In this document: piece after piece, positions 17,906-26,737 of the stretch | How positions within the stretch are numbered: the first letter of the stretch is position 1 | How the letters are laid out: each line of letters opens with the position of its first letter | Assembly: GCA_004283055.1 (NCBI GenBank) | Contig: SHLP01000009.1 | Location: 1-56,490 of the forward strand | Reading direction: 5' to 3' | DNA length: 56,490 nucleotides | From: Deltaproteobacteria bacterium | GTDB lineage: Bacteria > Myxococcota_A > Polyangia > Polyangiales > Houyiibacteriaceae | Position numbers and translations under genes: made by a program | Notes under the pieces: model-generated | What the model saw: only the letters and a program-made list of their open reading frames with translations | Told to the model about the DNA's origin: nothing | Databases searched by the model: none

Positions 17906-18588
17906 GTCATGACGTCGCCGCTGCCCTCGATCGGGTCCGTGAACGCATCGCGCTAGCCTGCCAGCGTTCGGGCCGGGAGCCGGGCTCGGTGCAGCTCGTG
18001 GCCGTCTCGAAGGGGCATTCCGAAGAGCTGATCCGCGTCGCCTATGATCACGGCATGCGGTTGTTCGGCGAGAACTACGCCCAGGAGCTCGCACAAAAGG
18101 CGGCTGCGCTGAGCGACCTGCCCGACATCCGCTGGCGCTTCATCGGCCACCTGCAGCGAAACAAGATCAAGCTCGTCGAGCGTGCCCGCGCGACGGTCGA
18201 CACGGTGGACTCGTCGAAGCTGGCCGAAGCGATTTCCGCGCGGGCAGCGACGAGAGGGGCGACCGTGGAGGTCTTGGTCCAGGTCAACATCGGGGAAGAG
18301 CGACAGAAATCCGGATGCAAGCCCGACGAGGTCCCCGCACTCATCGACGCGGCGCGCGCGTTGCCGAACGTATCGCTGCGCGGTCTGATGACCGTGGCCC
18401 CCCACTTCGAGGACCCCGAAGCCACGAGGCCGATTTTCGCAGACCTCCGCCGGCTCGCCGAAGCGCACGGGCTCAGCGAGCTCTCCATGGGGATGACGCA
18501 CGACCTCGAGCAGGCCGTCGAGGAGGGCTCGACGATGCTGCGAATCGGAACGGCGATCTTCGGGCCGCGGCCCGCGAGGCAGCCTTAG
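17902..18588 (+). CDS. YggS/PROSC-family PLP homeostasis protein
   Basis: The 228-residue protein is the one-domain TIM-barrel PLP-binding protein (COG0325) that buffers pyridoxal phosphate and affects amino-acid pools. The PLP lysine is in LVAVSKGH. Other marks are [49 protein letters not shown] and [18 protein letters not shown]. The ATG at 17902 overlaps the maf stop as ATGA; another ATG lies two codons upstream. YggS is often encoded next to proC, and here proC is the convergent neighbour, their stops overlapping. Confidence 0.94.
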   Translation: MSHDVAAALDRVRERIALACQRSGREPGSVQLVAVSKGHSEELIRVAYDHGMRLFGENYAQELAQKAAALSDLPDIRWRFIGHLQRNKIKLVERARATVDTVDSSKLAEAISARAATRGATVEVLVQVNIGEERQKSGCKPDEVPALIDAARALPNVSLRGLMTVAPHFEDPEATRPIFADLRRLAEAHGLSELSMGMTHDLEQAVEEGSTMLRIGTAIFGPRPARQP

Positions 18589-19418
18589 CTCCCGGCGTCC
18601 TCCGCGTTCTTGCCGAGCTCCGCCGAGCGACGAGTTGCCGCTCGGACAGCCCCCTGAACGGCGTCTGCGAAGCCCGCCTCGGACAGAGCGTCCAGGCCCG
18701 CACGCGTGGTTCCGCCCGGGCTGGTGACTCGCTCCCGCAGCACTTCGGGGGATTCGTTCTCGTCTTGCAGAAGACGAGCGGCGCCGAACACGGTTTGCGA
18801 TGCGAGTTGGAGCGCCGTCTCTTCCGGTAGGCCTTCCCGCACTCCAGCGTCCCTGAGTGCCTCGACCATCGCGAACACGTAGGCGGGTCCCGATCCGCTG
18901 AGTCCGGTCACCGCGTCGAGTTGGTCCTCCGGAACTCGGACGGAAATCCCGACGCTGCGGAACAGGATCTCCGCGAGCGCGAGGTCCTCCTCGGTCGCCT
19001 GACGGCCTGCGGCGATCGCGGTGGCGCCGGCGCCGACCAGGGCCGGGGTGTTCGGCATCGTCCGAACCACTCGCGTGCCCGTCGGCAGCGCACGTTCGAT
19101 GACAGCGGTTGGAATCCCGGCAGCGACCGAAATCAGGACCGTGTCCTTGCCGAGCGCAGCGGCGACACCGGGAAGGAGCTGAGCGAACACCTGGGGCTTG
19201 GTTGCCAAAACCACGACATCTGCGTCGCGAACCGCTTCGGCATTGTCGCTGGTGCATCGAATGCCGAGCTCTTGCTCCAAGGTGCTGAGCTTCGCCCCGT
19301 CGGGGTCGGCCGCGATGATTTGGTCGGCGCGAACCGTGGCGGTGCCCACCAGGCCCCGGATGAGGGCGCGCGCCATGTTGCCGCTACCCACGAAGGCGAT
19401 CGTATGCTCCACGGACAT
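18585..19418 (-). CDS. proC: Pyrroline-5-carboxylate reductase
   Basis: The 277-residue enzyme makes proline from pyrroline-5-carboxylate with NAD(P)H. The N-terminal Rossmann motif is IAFVGSGNMARALI. Further motifs are VVLATKPQV, RTMPNTPALVG, TGLSGSGPAYVF and the active-site RVTSPGGTTRAGL. The ATG at 19418 (MSVEHTIAFVG) was chosen because the seven residues upstream fall outside the fold. The gene converges on yggS, sharing three bases, and follows the peptidase gene by 51 bases on the same strand, so the two may be co-transcribed. Confidence 0.95.
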   Translation of the reverse strand: MSVEHTIAFVGSGNMARALIRGLVGTATVRADQIIAADPDGAKLSTLEQELGIRCTSDNAEAVRDADVVVLATKPQVFAQLLPGVAAALGKDTVLISVAAGIPTAVIERALPTGTRVVRTMPNTPALVGAGATAIAAGRQATEEDLALAEILFRSVGISVRVPEDQLDAVTGLSGSGPAYVFAMVEALRDAGVREGLPEETALQLASQTVFGAARLLQDENESPEVLRERVTSPGGTTRAGLDALSEAGFADAVQGAVRAATRRSAELGKNAEDAGS

Positions 19419-19469
19419 CTCGGGCGGCATACCACACAAGGCGCGCCAAGGACACGCCGCAGGCGACCT

Positions 19470-20765
19470 CTACGCGCAGGCCGCTTCGACTTCGTCGATC
19501 TCTTTCGGAATCCCCTCGCTGAGCACGTCCGCAGCGCCCGCGGTGACCAGGACGTCGTCCTCGATTCTCACGCCGATGCCGCGCCAGCGCTCGTCTACGC
19601 TCTCCGCGTCGGTCGCGATATAGATCCCGGGTTCGACCGTCAGCACGAAGCCTGGCTCGAGGGGACGCTGCTCCCCGGCCACGAAGTAGTGACCGACGTC
19701 GTGCACGTCCATGCCAAGCCAGTGCGAGGTTCGGTGCATGTAAAACGGCTCGTACTTCTTCTCTTCGATCAGCGTATCGCACTCGCCATCGAGCAAGCCG
19801 AGATCGACCAGGCCCTCGGTGATCGAGCGGACGGCCCGCTGGTGAATTTCGTCGAGCGTCGCTCCGGTCGTCACCGCGTCGATGCTCGCCTTCTGTGCGC
19901 GCAGCACGATTGCGTAGATCGCCCGTTGCTCGGCGGAAAACGTCCCGTTTACCGGGAAGGTGCGGGTCACGTCGCTTGCGTAGTAGTCGTACTCGCAGCC
20001 CGCGTCGATCAGGAGCAGCTCGCCGTCGTCGAGCACGCGGTTCCCCGCCCTGTAGTGAAGGATCGTCGCGTTCGGCCCGGAGCCCACGATGCTCTCGTAG
20101 GCGGCGCGCTCGCTCCCGTGTTTGCGAAAGACGTGAAGGAGCTCGGCGTCGATTTCGTACTCGTGAATGCCCGGCCGCGCGAGCTGCATCGCGCGCAGGT
20201 GAGCCTCCCTGGTGATCGCGGCGGCCTTGCGCATCGTTGCGATTTCGTCGGCGCTCTTGCGGAGTCGCATCTCGTGCAGGTGCATGGCGGAGTCGATGAC
20301 CGTCTCGGGTGCGTTTACACCGCGGCGACCGCCGCGGCGCAGATGGTTCAGGCAATCGAACACGATCGCGTCCGCTTCGCGGTTTTGCGCGAGGCGGTAG
20401 TGAAGTCGCTCGACGTTGCCGAGGTAGTCCGGAAGCTTCTCGGCGAGCTCCTCGATCGGAAAGGCGACGTCGGCGCCGAAGTCTGCAACGGCGCCTTCGA
20501 GCCCGGCGCGCGGCCCGTCCCAGATTTCGCGCTCGCGCTTCTTTGGGCGAACGAAGAGGACCACCCGGTGCTCCTCGTGTTGATTGGTGAGCAAGAGCAG
20601 GCTCTCCGGCTCGTCGAGCCCGGTGAGGTAGTAGAGGTCGCTGTCTTGCCGGTACGGGTGTCCGACGTCGTGGTTGCGCAGCGCGACCGGAGCCGATGGA
20701 AATAGCGCAACGCCCTCGCCCATGGCTTGGAGAAGCTGCTCTCGACGTGCGGCGAACTCCGACAC
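19470..20765 (-). CDS. pepP: Xaa-Pro aminopeptidase (M24B)
   Basis: The 431-residue cytoplasmic metallopeptidase removes N-terminal residues that precede proline. Residues 1-130 form the AMP_N domain (QDSDLYYLTGLDEPESLLLL). The pita-bread catalytic domain follows. Its metal ligands are the Asp pair in LIDAGCEYDYYASDVTRTF, the His in TSHWLGMDVHDVGH, and the Glu residues in LTVEPGIYI and GVRIEDDVLV. All five ligands are present. Length and motifs match E. coli PepP. Proline released by the enzyme links loosely to neighbouring proC. Confidence 0.94.
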   Translation of the reverse strand: MSEFAARREQLLQAMGEGVALFPSAPVALRNHDVGHPYRQDSDLYYLTGLDEPESLLLLTNQHEEHRVVLFVRPKKREREIWDGPRAGLEGAVADFGADVAFPIEELAEKLPDYLGNVERLHYRLAQNREADAIVFDCLNHLRRGGRRGVNAPETVIDSAMHLHEMRLRKSADEIATMRKAAAITREAHLRAMQLARPGIHEYEIDAELLHVFRKHGSERAAYESIVGSGPNATILHYRAGNRVLDDGELLLIDAGCEYDYYASDVTRTFPVNGTFSAEQRAIYAIVLRAQKASIDAVTTGATLDEIHQRAVRSITEGLVDLGLLDGECDTLIEEKKYEPFYMHRTSHWLGMDVHDVGHYFVAGEQRPLEPGFVLTVEPGIYIATDAESVDERWRGIGVRIEDDVLVTAGAADVLSEGIPKEIDEVEAACA

Positions 20766-20781
20766 CGCCTCAGCCTAGCAG

Positions 20782-22329
20782 CTAGCCCCGAGGCTGCATC
20801 TGGCCGCTCTTGTATCGGCCCCAATAGTCCGTCAGCGCTTGCCGAACTTTCCCGCTCAGCAAGACCGCGCCGAGAATGTTCGGAAAGGACATACCGAGGA
20901 TCATCAGGTCGGAGAAGTCGATGACGTTCCCCAGCTTCAAGACCGAGCCGAACACGACGAAGACGAGGAAAAGCAGTTTGTAGAGCATCGAGAACTGCGC
21001 GCCGAAGAGGAAAGTCCAACAGCGTTCGCCGTAATAGCTCCACGAGATCATCGTCGAGAATGCGAAAAGGAAGACCGCGAGGCTGAGCACCTTGGGAAAC
21101 CAAGGCAGAACCGTAGCAAAGGCTTTGGACGTCATGAGGACGCCCTGTTGACCGCCCTCTTCGTACGCGCCCGTGATCACCACGACGAGACCGGTCATCG
21201 TGCAGACCAGAATCGTGTCGATGAAAGGCTCGAGAAGGGCCACGATGCCCTCGCGGACGGGTTCGTCGGTTGCGGCGGCGGAGTGCGCGATGGACGCCGA
21301 ACCTACGCCGGCTTCGTTCGAAAAGGCCGCACGCCGAAACCCCGTGACGAGGACGCCCAGCGCTCCGCCAAAGCCCGCCTCGGGGGTGAACGCCTGATCG
21401 AAAATCTTACCGAACGCCGGCCCGACCTGGTCGAGGTTCGTGAGGATGATGAAGAGCCCGGCGACCAGGTAGATGCCGCACATGACCGGGACGATGAAGC
21501 CCGCGACCTGACCGATGCGGCGGATGCCTCCGATGATGACGACGCCGACCAAGAAGGCCAGCATCACACCGTACGCGAGCGCGCCCCAGCCACCCGCGAA
21601 GAAGGGCAGCACGTCTGCGACCTGCGCGTAGCTCTGGTTCGCTTGGAACATGTTGCCGCCGCCAAAGCTTCCGCCGATGCACATCAAGGCGAAAAGAATC
21701 GCGAGGAGCCTGCCAAGTCGGGGAAGACCGAGCTCCGCGAGACCGCCCTGAAGGTATCGCATCGGTCCGCCCAGAATGTGTCCGTCCTCGCCGACTTCGC
21801 GGTACATCTGCCCGAGGGTGCACTCGGTGAATTTCGAGGACATGCCGAGGAAGCCCGCGACGATCATCCAGAAAATCGCGCCTGGGCCGCCCATGGCGAC
21901 CGCGACGGCAACGCCGGCAATGTTGCCGAGCCCAACCGTCGCCGAGAGGGCAGAGGAGAGCGCTTGGAAGTGGGTGACTTCACCCGGGTCGTCGGGATCG
22001 TCGTAGTGCCCGGTCGTCACGACCCAGGCGTGACGAAACGCCCGGATGTTGATGAAGCCAAACCGGAGCGTGAAAAAGACGGCCCCCGCGATGAGCCAGA
22101 AGACGATAAAGGGGAGCCGCAGATCGTGCTCGCTGCCGTTGTCCCAGAAGATCAGGTCGAAAAAGAGAACCTGCGCCATCGGGCCGACGACGTTGGCCCC
22201 GAACCACGTATCGACCGACTTGAGAAGGTCGCCGATGCTGGACGACTTTGCTGGCTCAGCCTCGGCGAACGCCACCCCCGGCCACAAATACACCCATAAG
22301 GCCGCAATCGTTCTCAGGCGTTTCCCCAT
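20782..22329 (-). CDS. Sodium:alanine/glycine symporter, AGCS family
   Basis: The 515-residue membrane protein imports alanine or glycine with sodium or protons. It begins with a hydrophobic N-terminus resembling a signal peptide (LWVYLWPGVAFAEAEPA), then has about ten helices. Family signatures include SATVGLGNIAGVAVAV, GGPGAIFWMIVAGFLGM, NEAGVGSASIAHSAA and FAFSTMISWSYYGERCW. I placed the start at the ATG at 22329; the open frame runs 71 codons further, but that part is not membrane-like. The gene is divergent from the CarH-like gene, and its leader of about 215 bases is unusually rich in TGGAG/CTCCA motifs. Confidence 0.92.
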   Translation of the reverse strand: MGKRLRTIAALWVYLWPGVAFAEAEPAKSSSIGDLLKSVDTWFGANVVGPMAQVLFFDLIFWDNGSEHDLRLPFIVFWLIAGAVFFTLRFGFINIRAFRHAWVVTTGHYDDPDDPGEVTHFQALSSALSATVGLGNIAGVAVAVAMGGPGAIFWMIVAGFLGMSSKFTECTLGQMYREVGEDGHILGGPMRYLQGGLAELGLPRLGRLLAILFALMCIGGSFGGGNMFQANQSYAQVADVLPFFAGGWGALAYGVMLAFLVGVVIIGGIRRIGQVAGFIVPVMCGIYLVAGLFIILTNLDQVGPAFGKIFDQAFTPEAGFGGALGVLVTGFRRAAFSNEAGVGSASIAHSAAATDEPVREGIVALLEPFIDTILVCTMTGLVVVITGAYEEGGQQGVLMTSKAFATVLPWFPKVLSLAVFLFAFSTMISWSYYGERCWTFLFGAQFSMLYKLLFLVFVVFGSVLKLGNVIDFSDLMILGMSFPNILGAVLLSGKVRQALTDYWGRYKSGQMQPRG

Positions 22330-22352
22330 GCCGGAGCCGAAACATGGCACAG

Positions 22353-22369
22353 TGGAGTGGATCACTCCA
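22353..22369. promoter_or_regulatory. Perfect 7-bp inverted repeat before the AGCS start
   Basis: TGGAGTG and CACTCCA flank GAT, about 24 bases upstream of the symporter ATG. In the transcript it would form a short hairpin just before the start codon. It could be an operator or a translation-control element; the sequence alone does not decide. Confidence 0.45.
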
Positions 22370-22545
22370 GTTTTGTCGGGCGTAGAAATTTCCTCAAATA
22401 TTGGAGTCCGCAGGCGGGAAAACGGCTCTCTGGTTTGGAGAACCGTCGCAGAGATCCCCTGGAGGCCCTGGAGCGGTGCGGATTCGGCGCGAACAGCCCG
22501 GAAACCAGACCTCTGGAGTCGCTTTGTTCGCCACTCAAACATAAG

Positions 22546-22573
22546 GCTTTATTGATGTTTTGTTCAATAAAGC
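22546..22573. promoter_or_regulatory. 10-bp inverted repeat in the AGCS/carH divergent promoter region
   Basis: GCTTTATTGA (22546-22555) and TCAATAAAGC (22564-22573) are perfect arms around an 8-base AT-rich spacer. The repeat lies about 55 bases before the CarH-like gene and overlaps the -10 of a candidate symporter promoter. It is a good candidate binding site for the adjacent MerR/CarH-type regulator, but that link is inference. Confidence 0.55.
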
Positions 22574-22595
22574 GATCTATCATTCTTATTGTAAA
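22566..22595 (-). promoter_or_regulatory. Candidate AGCS promoter
   Basis: On the minus strand TTTACA (22595-22590) and TTTATT (22571-22566) are 18 bases apart, matching consensus at five and four of six positions. The -10 falls inside the right arm of the inverted repeat. The implied leader before the symporter is more than 200 bases. Confidence 0.35.
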
Positions 22596-22627
22596 TCGAC
22601 CAATTCGACCGTAGTCTTCATGTAGTG

Positions 22628-23443
22628 ATGGAGCTGCTGAGTACATCCGATGCTGCCCGCATCATCGGAGTGGGGACGACCAGCGTAAAACGCTGGGCGG
22701 ATACCGGGCTCTTGGACTGCGTGCGAACAGCCGGAGGCCACCGACGTTTCACTCGTGATTCGCTGGATCGCTTCATCCGGCTGCAGTCCCACGAAGAGCC
22801 CGTGGCGACGGAGGTCGACCGCTGGCTCGATGCGCTGAGCTCCGACATGAGCCACGAGCTCGCCTTGGTGCGGGCGCGGAGTCGGCTGGGCTCCTGGCGG
22901 CGCGTTGCGGACGAGCTCGACCCCGTCCTGGCCGAGGTCGGCCGTCGCTGGTCCGACGGCGAGATGAGCATTGCGGAAGAGCACATCCTCACCGAGCGCT
23001 TGTCGCGCGCGCTGGCCCGCGTTTCCGAATCGCTTCCGCTGGCCCCGAATGCGCCCAGCTGCCTGCTCGCCTGCGTCGAATCGGAGGAACACACCCTCGG
23101 GCTCTCGCTCGCCGAGCTTTGCCTTCGTGAGATCGGCTGGGCGTCGGTCTGGATGGGCGCTCGCTCGCCGATCGAGGCGATCGCCGAGCGAGTGCGCGCG
23201 GACAGTCGTATTCGGCTGGTGGGTCTCTCCGCCACCGAAGCCTGCCGCGACCCGGCGCTGCTTCGCAGAGTCGTAGCGACCGTAGGGCTGGTCTGCAGCG
23301 AGAGAGACGTTGCTCTGATCTTGGGAGGCCGAGGGCCGTGGCCCGATGAGCCCCGCTACGGAGCGCGATGCGGGGTGATGGAAGGCTTTGCGGATTTGCA
23401 CAAGCAGCTGCGCGGAGCGCGCGAAGAACGGTCAGCGCTGTGA
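22628..23443 (+). CDS. CarH/LitR-type MerR-family regulator with B12-binding photoreceptor domain
   Basis: The 271-residue protein has an N-terminal MerR helix-turn-helix (STSDAARIIGVGTTSVKRW, then AGGHRRFTRDSLDRF). A four-helix bundle follows, with the CarH signature W-x9-EH in RRWSDGEMSIAEEHILTERL. The C-terminal cobalamin domain has the ExHxxG motif (ESEEHTLGLSL), an SxT-type segment (LVGLSATEAC) and the GG element (LILGGRGPW). CarH proteins repress transcription as adenosylcobalamin-bound tetramers in the dark and release DNA on light exposure. ATG at 22628 or the preceding GTG may start it. It leads an apparent operon with the sensor-phosphatase genes, and a 10-bp palindrome lies upstream. 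Confidence 0.9.
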   Translation: MELLSTSDAARIIGVGTTSVKRWADTGLLDCVRTAGGHRRFTRDSLDRFIRLQSHEEPVATEVDRWLDALSSDMSHELALVRARSRLGSWRRVADELDPVLAEVGRRWSDGEMSIAEEHILTERLSRALARVSESLPLAPNAPSCLLACVESEEHTLGLSLAELCLREIGWASVWMGARSPIEAIAERVRADSRIRLVGLSATEACRDPALLRRVVATVGLVCSERDVALILGGRGPWPDEPRYGARCGVMEGFADLHKQLRGAREERSAL

Positions 23444-23476
23444 TTCGCATCTCGAACAGTTGAAAGGAGGAACACT

Positions 23477-23590
23477 TTGGCGGCTCGCTCTTTCATCGCT
23501 AGCGATGCTGTAGCGGTATTCAGCAGCGTCGATTTCCTCCATGAGCCGAGGGGGGTGCTCACCAAGGTTGCGCCAGGCGGGAGCGTATGA
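23477..23590 (+). CDS. 37-codon ORF with a perfect ribosome binding site, coupled to the sensor-phosphatase gene
   Basis: AAAGGAGG lies six bases before a TTG start, an ideal Shine-Dalgarno arrangement rare in this window. The frame codes for 37 residues, beginning MAARSFIASDAVAVFSSVDF, and its TGA overlaps the ATG of the downstream 908-codon gene as ATGA. It is in a different frame from that gene, so it is not an N-terminal extension. It begins 33 bases after the carH-like stop. It may be a leader or coupling peptide that sets translation of the large protein, or a true small protein. I do not recognise its sequence. Confidence 0.55.
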   Translation: MAARSFIASDAVAVFSSVDFLHEPRGVLTKVAPGGSV

Positions 23591-26313
23591 CCCAGCCCGA
23601 ACCCATGCAAAGCACGCTTGAAGTGGAGACGCTCGCGGGGGAGCGCGTGTCTTTCGACGACTCGCGACGTCAGACGAACGTCCAGGGGCTCAAGGCTGCG
23701 AGCATCGTGGCATTCATCCTTCTGGCATCGTTTGCGCCGGTCGAGTACTACGTCGTTCCCGAGCACTTCCCTTTGCTTCAGGGGTTGCGCGCGGCCTGTC
23801 TGCTCGTTCTCGCGATGATCGCAGTAGTGGCATTTCGCGGCGAAGCTTGGACCCGCCGCCACGTCGACGTGCTCACCGTTGGAGCCTTCCTGATCGTCGG
23901 TTGGTACAGCATCGTCCTCATGTCGCTGCACGACGGCTACGAGTCGCCGTTCTTCCTCACGCTCGTCTTCAGCATCGTAGGAGTCAGCGCAGTCACCCTG
24001 TGGCCTCTGAGGACCGCATTGATTTTCATGGCGCTGATGATTGGATCATACCTCACGCCGCTTGTGGCCGGATGGGTCGAGTTGACCCATCCGGATACGT
24101 TCCTCATTCAACTAAGCTTCCTGCTCGGAATGGCGATCATCGGCGTCGTCGCGCAGCAGCTCCGCTACCGAATCGAACAAAGAGAGTTCAGAACGAATCA
24201 ACGCCTCGGGCGGACGAAGGCAACGTTGGAAAACGCCTACACTCGGCTCAAAGAGCTCGATGAACAGAAGTCGGATTTCTTCGCCAACGTCTCACACGAG
24301 CTTCGCACGCCGTTGACGCTGTCCTTGGGGCCCTTGGAATCGCTGCTCAAGATGGAGCACAGGGCAGAGGAGCAGGAGCATCTGCACGCGCTTCATCGCA
24401 ATCAGCTGCGGCTTCTTCGCTTGATCAATCAGCTTCTCGACGTCGCCAAAGTCGAGTCGGGGAACGCCCAGGCCGAATACAGCAAGGAGGACGTGGTCTT
24501 GGTCGTCCGCGAGCTCGTCGGCGAGATCGAGGAGGCCACGCGTGCCAAAGGCATCCGCCTGGATGTCATCGTCCCGTCAGAGCCCGTTTGCCTCTACATC
24601 GATCGCGAAAAATTCGAGCAGCTGCTGCTCAACCTCCTCTCGAACGCATTCAAGTTCACGGAGACCGGAGGGCGGATCGAAGTGTCGCTGATGCGCGGGA
24701 CCGAATCCAGTGAGATCGCCGTACGCGACACCGGAATCGGAATCCCGGAATCCAAGCTTCACACCATTTTCGACCGCTTCACCCAGGCCGACTCCTCCGA
24801 GACGCGTCAATACCCAGGAACCGGAATCGGTCTGGCGCTAGTCCAAAGCTATGTCGAGCTTCACGGTGGCACGATTGGGGTCGAGAGCACGGTCGGTGTT
24901 GGAACGACGTTTGCCGTCTCATTGCGTCACGGCAAGGCGCATCTGCCCGCCGAACAGATCCGAAGCGCCTCCAGGCCTGTGTCGATGACGAGCGTACGGC
25001 CGCCGCAGCTGACCGATTTCGACGTCGACGAGGGAGACGAGGCTGTCGTCGAGCGCGCTCCCGCGGGGGCGCCGGAGCCCCAGCGCGAGACGACGGAACG
25101 CCCCGAAGAAGCGGACTGGCTGCCTGATTCGACCGAGTCCGACGGCGAAGAACCACGGGTGCTCATAGTGGACGATACAGCGGACATGCGAAGGTACTTG
25201 CTGTCCCTTCTCCGGGAGGAATACGACGTCAAGACGGCCAAGAACGGGGCCGAAGGCTTGGCCCTCGCCAAAGACTGGGACCCCGATCTCGTCATCTCCG
25301 ATGTCATGATGCCGCTCATGTCCGGCTCCGAGCTGTGCAGGGCGATCAAAGCTGGAGGCGGGCGTCTCTCACGGACGCCCGTGATGCTCGTGACCGCTCG
25401 AACGGAAGAACAAACCAAGCTGCGCGGGCTCGACTACGGCGCGGACGACTATCTTCTCAAGCCGTTCCTTCAAGAAGAGCTCTTGCTTCGGGTTCGAAAC
25501 TTGGTGAGCAAGCGTCGTCAAGAGAGAGCGCTGTTCGATGCCCATTTGGTGCTCCGGGCCCAGCACCAGTACGTCCAGTCCGACCTCGAGCTCGCCCGTG
25601 ATTTTCAAAACGATTTGCTGCCCAAGCTCGAGATGCCGGCGCCCCTCACGGCACATGTCGAGTTCCACCCAGCCGATTTGGTGGGTGGGGATTTCTACCA
25701 CATCACACCGCTTGGCCCCGGCCGCGTCCGCTTGTTCCTCGCCGACATGGTCGACCATGGAGTCAAAGCGGCAGTACGCGCCGCTGCGGCCTTGCCTGAG
25801 TACACCGGGCTCGATCATACCGCCCTCGATGCTGGCGGAGTCCTCGAGAGTCTCAACGAGGTGGCCACGTCCAAGTACGCGGACCTGGCGGGAAGCTTCC
25901 TGTGCCTCGACCTCGATGCCAGCCGCGAGGGACATGTGTCGATCCGGTACGCGAGGGCAGGGGAAATGCCTTTCGTCGTCATCTCGGAGGCGGGCCCCAC
26001 CGAACCCCCCGCCGCAGCAGGGTTCATGGTCGGCCTCTTTCCCAATATGAGCTACCGGTCGCGGGCGCTCACGCTTTCCCCCGGGACCCGGTTGTTTCTC
26101 TACTCCGATGGGCTCTATACTCAAACGAATGGGTCGGGAAGGACGTTCCGCGACGAAGGCGGGCTGATGGAGGCGTGGGCGATGACGCGAGATTGTTCAA
26201 CTCTTCAAGCGGCGACCGAGAGCGTCATGGAATCACTCACGCGGTTTCGCGGCACGACGCCACAGTTGGACGACGTCACTTTGATTGGCATCGAGATTCC
26301 AGGACCGAGGTAA
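23587..26313 (+). CDS. Membrane hybrid histidine kinase with receiver and PP2C-type phosphatase domains
   Basis: The 908-residue protein has about six N-terminal membrane helices (residues 36-190) and a short coiled-coil linker. The HisKA domain carries the phospho-acceptor His237 in FFANVSHELRTPL. The HATPase domain has its N-box in LLNLLSNAFKFTE and G-boxes DTGIGIPE and GTGIGLALV. A disordered acidic linker leads to a receiver domain with Asp572 in VISDVMMPLMSG and the lysine in LLKPF. The C-terminus is a SpoIIE/RsbU-type phosphatase with Asp702 (GGDFYH), Asp720/Asp723 (LADMVDHG), Asp841 (YSDGLYTQ) and Asp896 (DDVTLIGIEI). One polypeptide can therefore sense, phosphorylate, receive and dephosphorylate. 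The two following small genes look like its partner-switch targets. Confidence 0.93.
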   Translation: MTQPEPMQSTLEVETLAGERVSFDDSRRQTNVQGLKAASIVAFILLASFAPVEYYVVPEHFPLLQGLRAACLLVLAMIAVVAFRGEAWTRRHVDVLTVGAFLIVGWYSIVLMSLHDGYESPFFLTLVFSIVGVSAVTLWPLRTALIFMALMIGSYLTPLVAGWVELTHPDTFLIQLSFLLGMAIIGVVAQQLRYRIEQREFRTNQRLGRTKATLENAYTRLKELDEQKSDFFANVSHELRTPLTLSLGPLESLLKMEHRAEEQEHLHALHRNQLRLLRLINQLLDVAKVESGNAQAEYSKEDVVLVVRELVGEIEEATRAKGIRLDVIVPSEPVCLYIDREKFEQLLLNLLSNAFKFTETGGRIEVSLMRGTESSEIAVRDTGIGIPESKLHTIFDRFTQADSSETRQYPGTGIGLALVQSYVELHGGTIGVESTVGVGTTFAVSLRHGKAHLPAEQIRSASRPVSMTSVRPPQLTDFDVDEGDEAVVERAPAGAPEPQRETTERPEEADWLPDSTESDGEEPRVLIVDDTADMRRYLLSLLREEYDVKTAKNGAEGLALAKDWDPDLVISDVMMPLMSGSELCRAIKAGGGRLSRTPVMLVTARTEEQTKLRGLDYGADDYLLKPFLQEELLLRVRNLVSKRRQERALFDAHLVLRAQHQYVQSDLELARDFQNDLLPKLEMPAPLTAHVEFHPADLVGGDFYHITPLGPGRVRLFLADMVDHGVKAAVRAAAALPEYTGLDHTALDAGGVLESLNEVATSKYADLAGSFLCLDLDASREGHVSIRYARAGEMPFVVISEAGPTEPPAAAGFMVGLFPNMSYRSRALTLSPGTRLFLYSDGLYTQTNGSGRTFRDEGGLMEAWAMTRDCSTLQAATESVMESLTRFRGTTPQLDDVTLIGIEIPGPR

Positions 26314-26317
26314 GCAA

Positions 26318-26737
26318 GTGCAGGACAGCGGCACATTCAAGTTGGACGACGGCAAGGACTTCGTCATCGAACATCGGCTCGACGACGAGGGCGGGCTCTC
26401 GATTTGGTTCCATGGGGGCCTGGTCGCTCGGCATGGGGGCCGTTTCGAACGCTATCTGAGCCACTTGGAGCAGCTTGCGCAGATCGCGGACGAGGCCAAC
26501 GTCGCCCACGTTCACTGCCATTTGGAAGATCTCGGAGAGGTGCTTTCCCGGGCGCAGCACGCGATTTACAGAATGCTGCATGCCATGCGCTCGCACGGGC
26601 GCTCCGTCACGATCTACGCAACGGGCGAAGCGCCCGAGCAATCCGAACACCTACGGATGTCTCGGCTCTTCGTTGAAGGTGTTTCTAAACAACCAGGCGC
26701 TCCGGTAAAGCTGACGGAAACTCGGCGGGCCTCATGA
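26318..26737 (+). CDS. Small STAS-like or SiaC-like partner-switch protein
   Basis: The 139-residue soluble protein starts at a GTG preceded by GAGG. It shows alternating strands and helices (LSIWFHGGLVA, VAHVHCHLEDLGEVL, RSVTIYATGEA) that would fit a STAS or SiaC (DUF1987) fold, but the classical DSxG phospho-serine motif is absent. LSRAQ, after the strand HCHLEDLGEV, is a candidate site. Assignment rests mostly on context: a PP2C phosphatase lies upstream and a HATPase-like switch kinase downstream, the usual trio of Rsb, SpoII, Hsb or Sia partner switches. Its TGA overlaps the next ATG as ATGA. Confidence 0.6.
   Translation: MQDSGTFKLDDGKDFVIEHRLDDEGGLSIWFHGGLVARHGGRFERYLSHLEQLAQIADEANVAHVHCHLEDLGEVLSRAQHAIYRMLHAMRSHGRSVTIYATGEAPEQSEHLRMSRLFVEGVSKQPGAPVKLTETRRAS

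Noticed and set aside
20839-22299. 486-codon open frame antisense to the symporter
   Set aside because: Highly charged, repetitive composition typical of a shadow of a membrane-protein gene.
22370-22545. Glycine riboswitch before the AGCS symporter
   Set aside because: The leader is long enough, and AGCS genes often carry one, but I could not find the conserved aptamer core sequences on the transcript strand.
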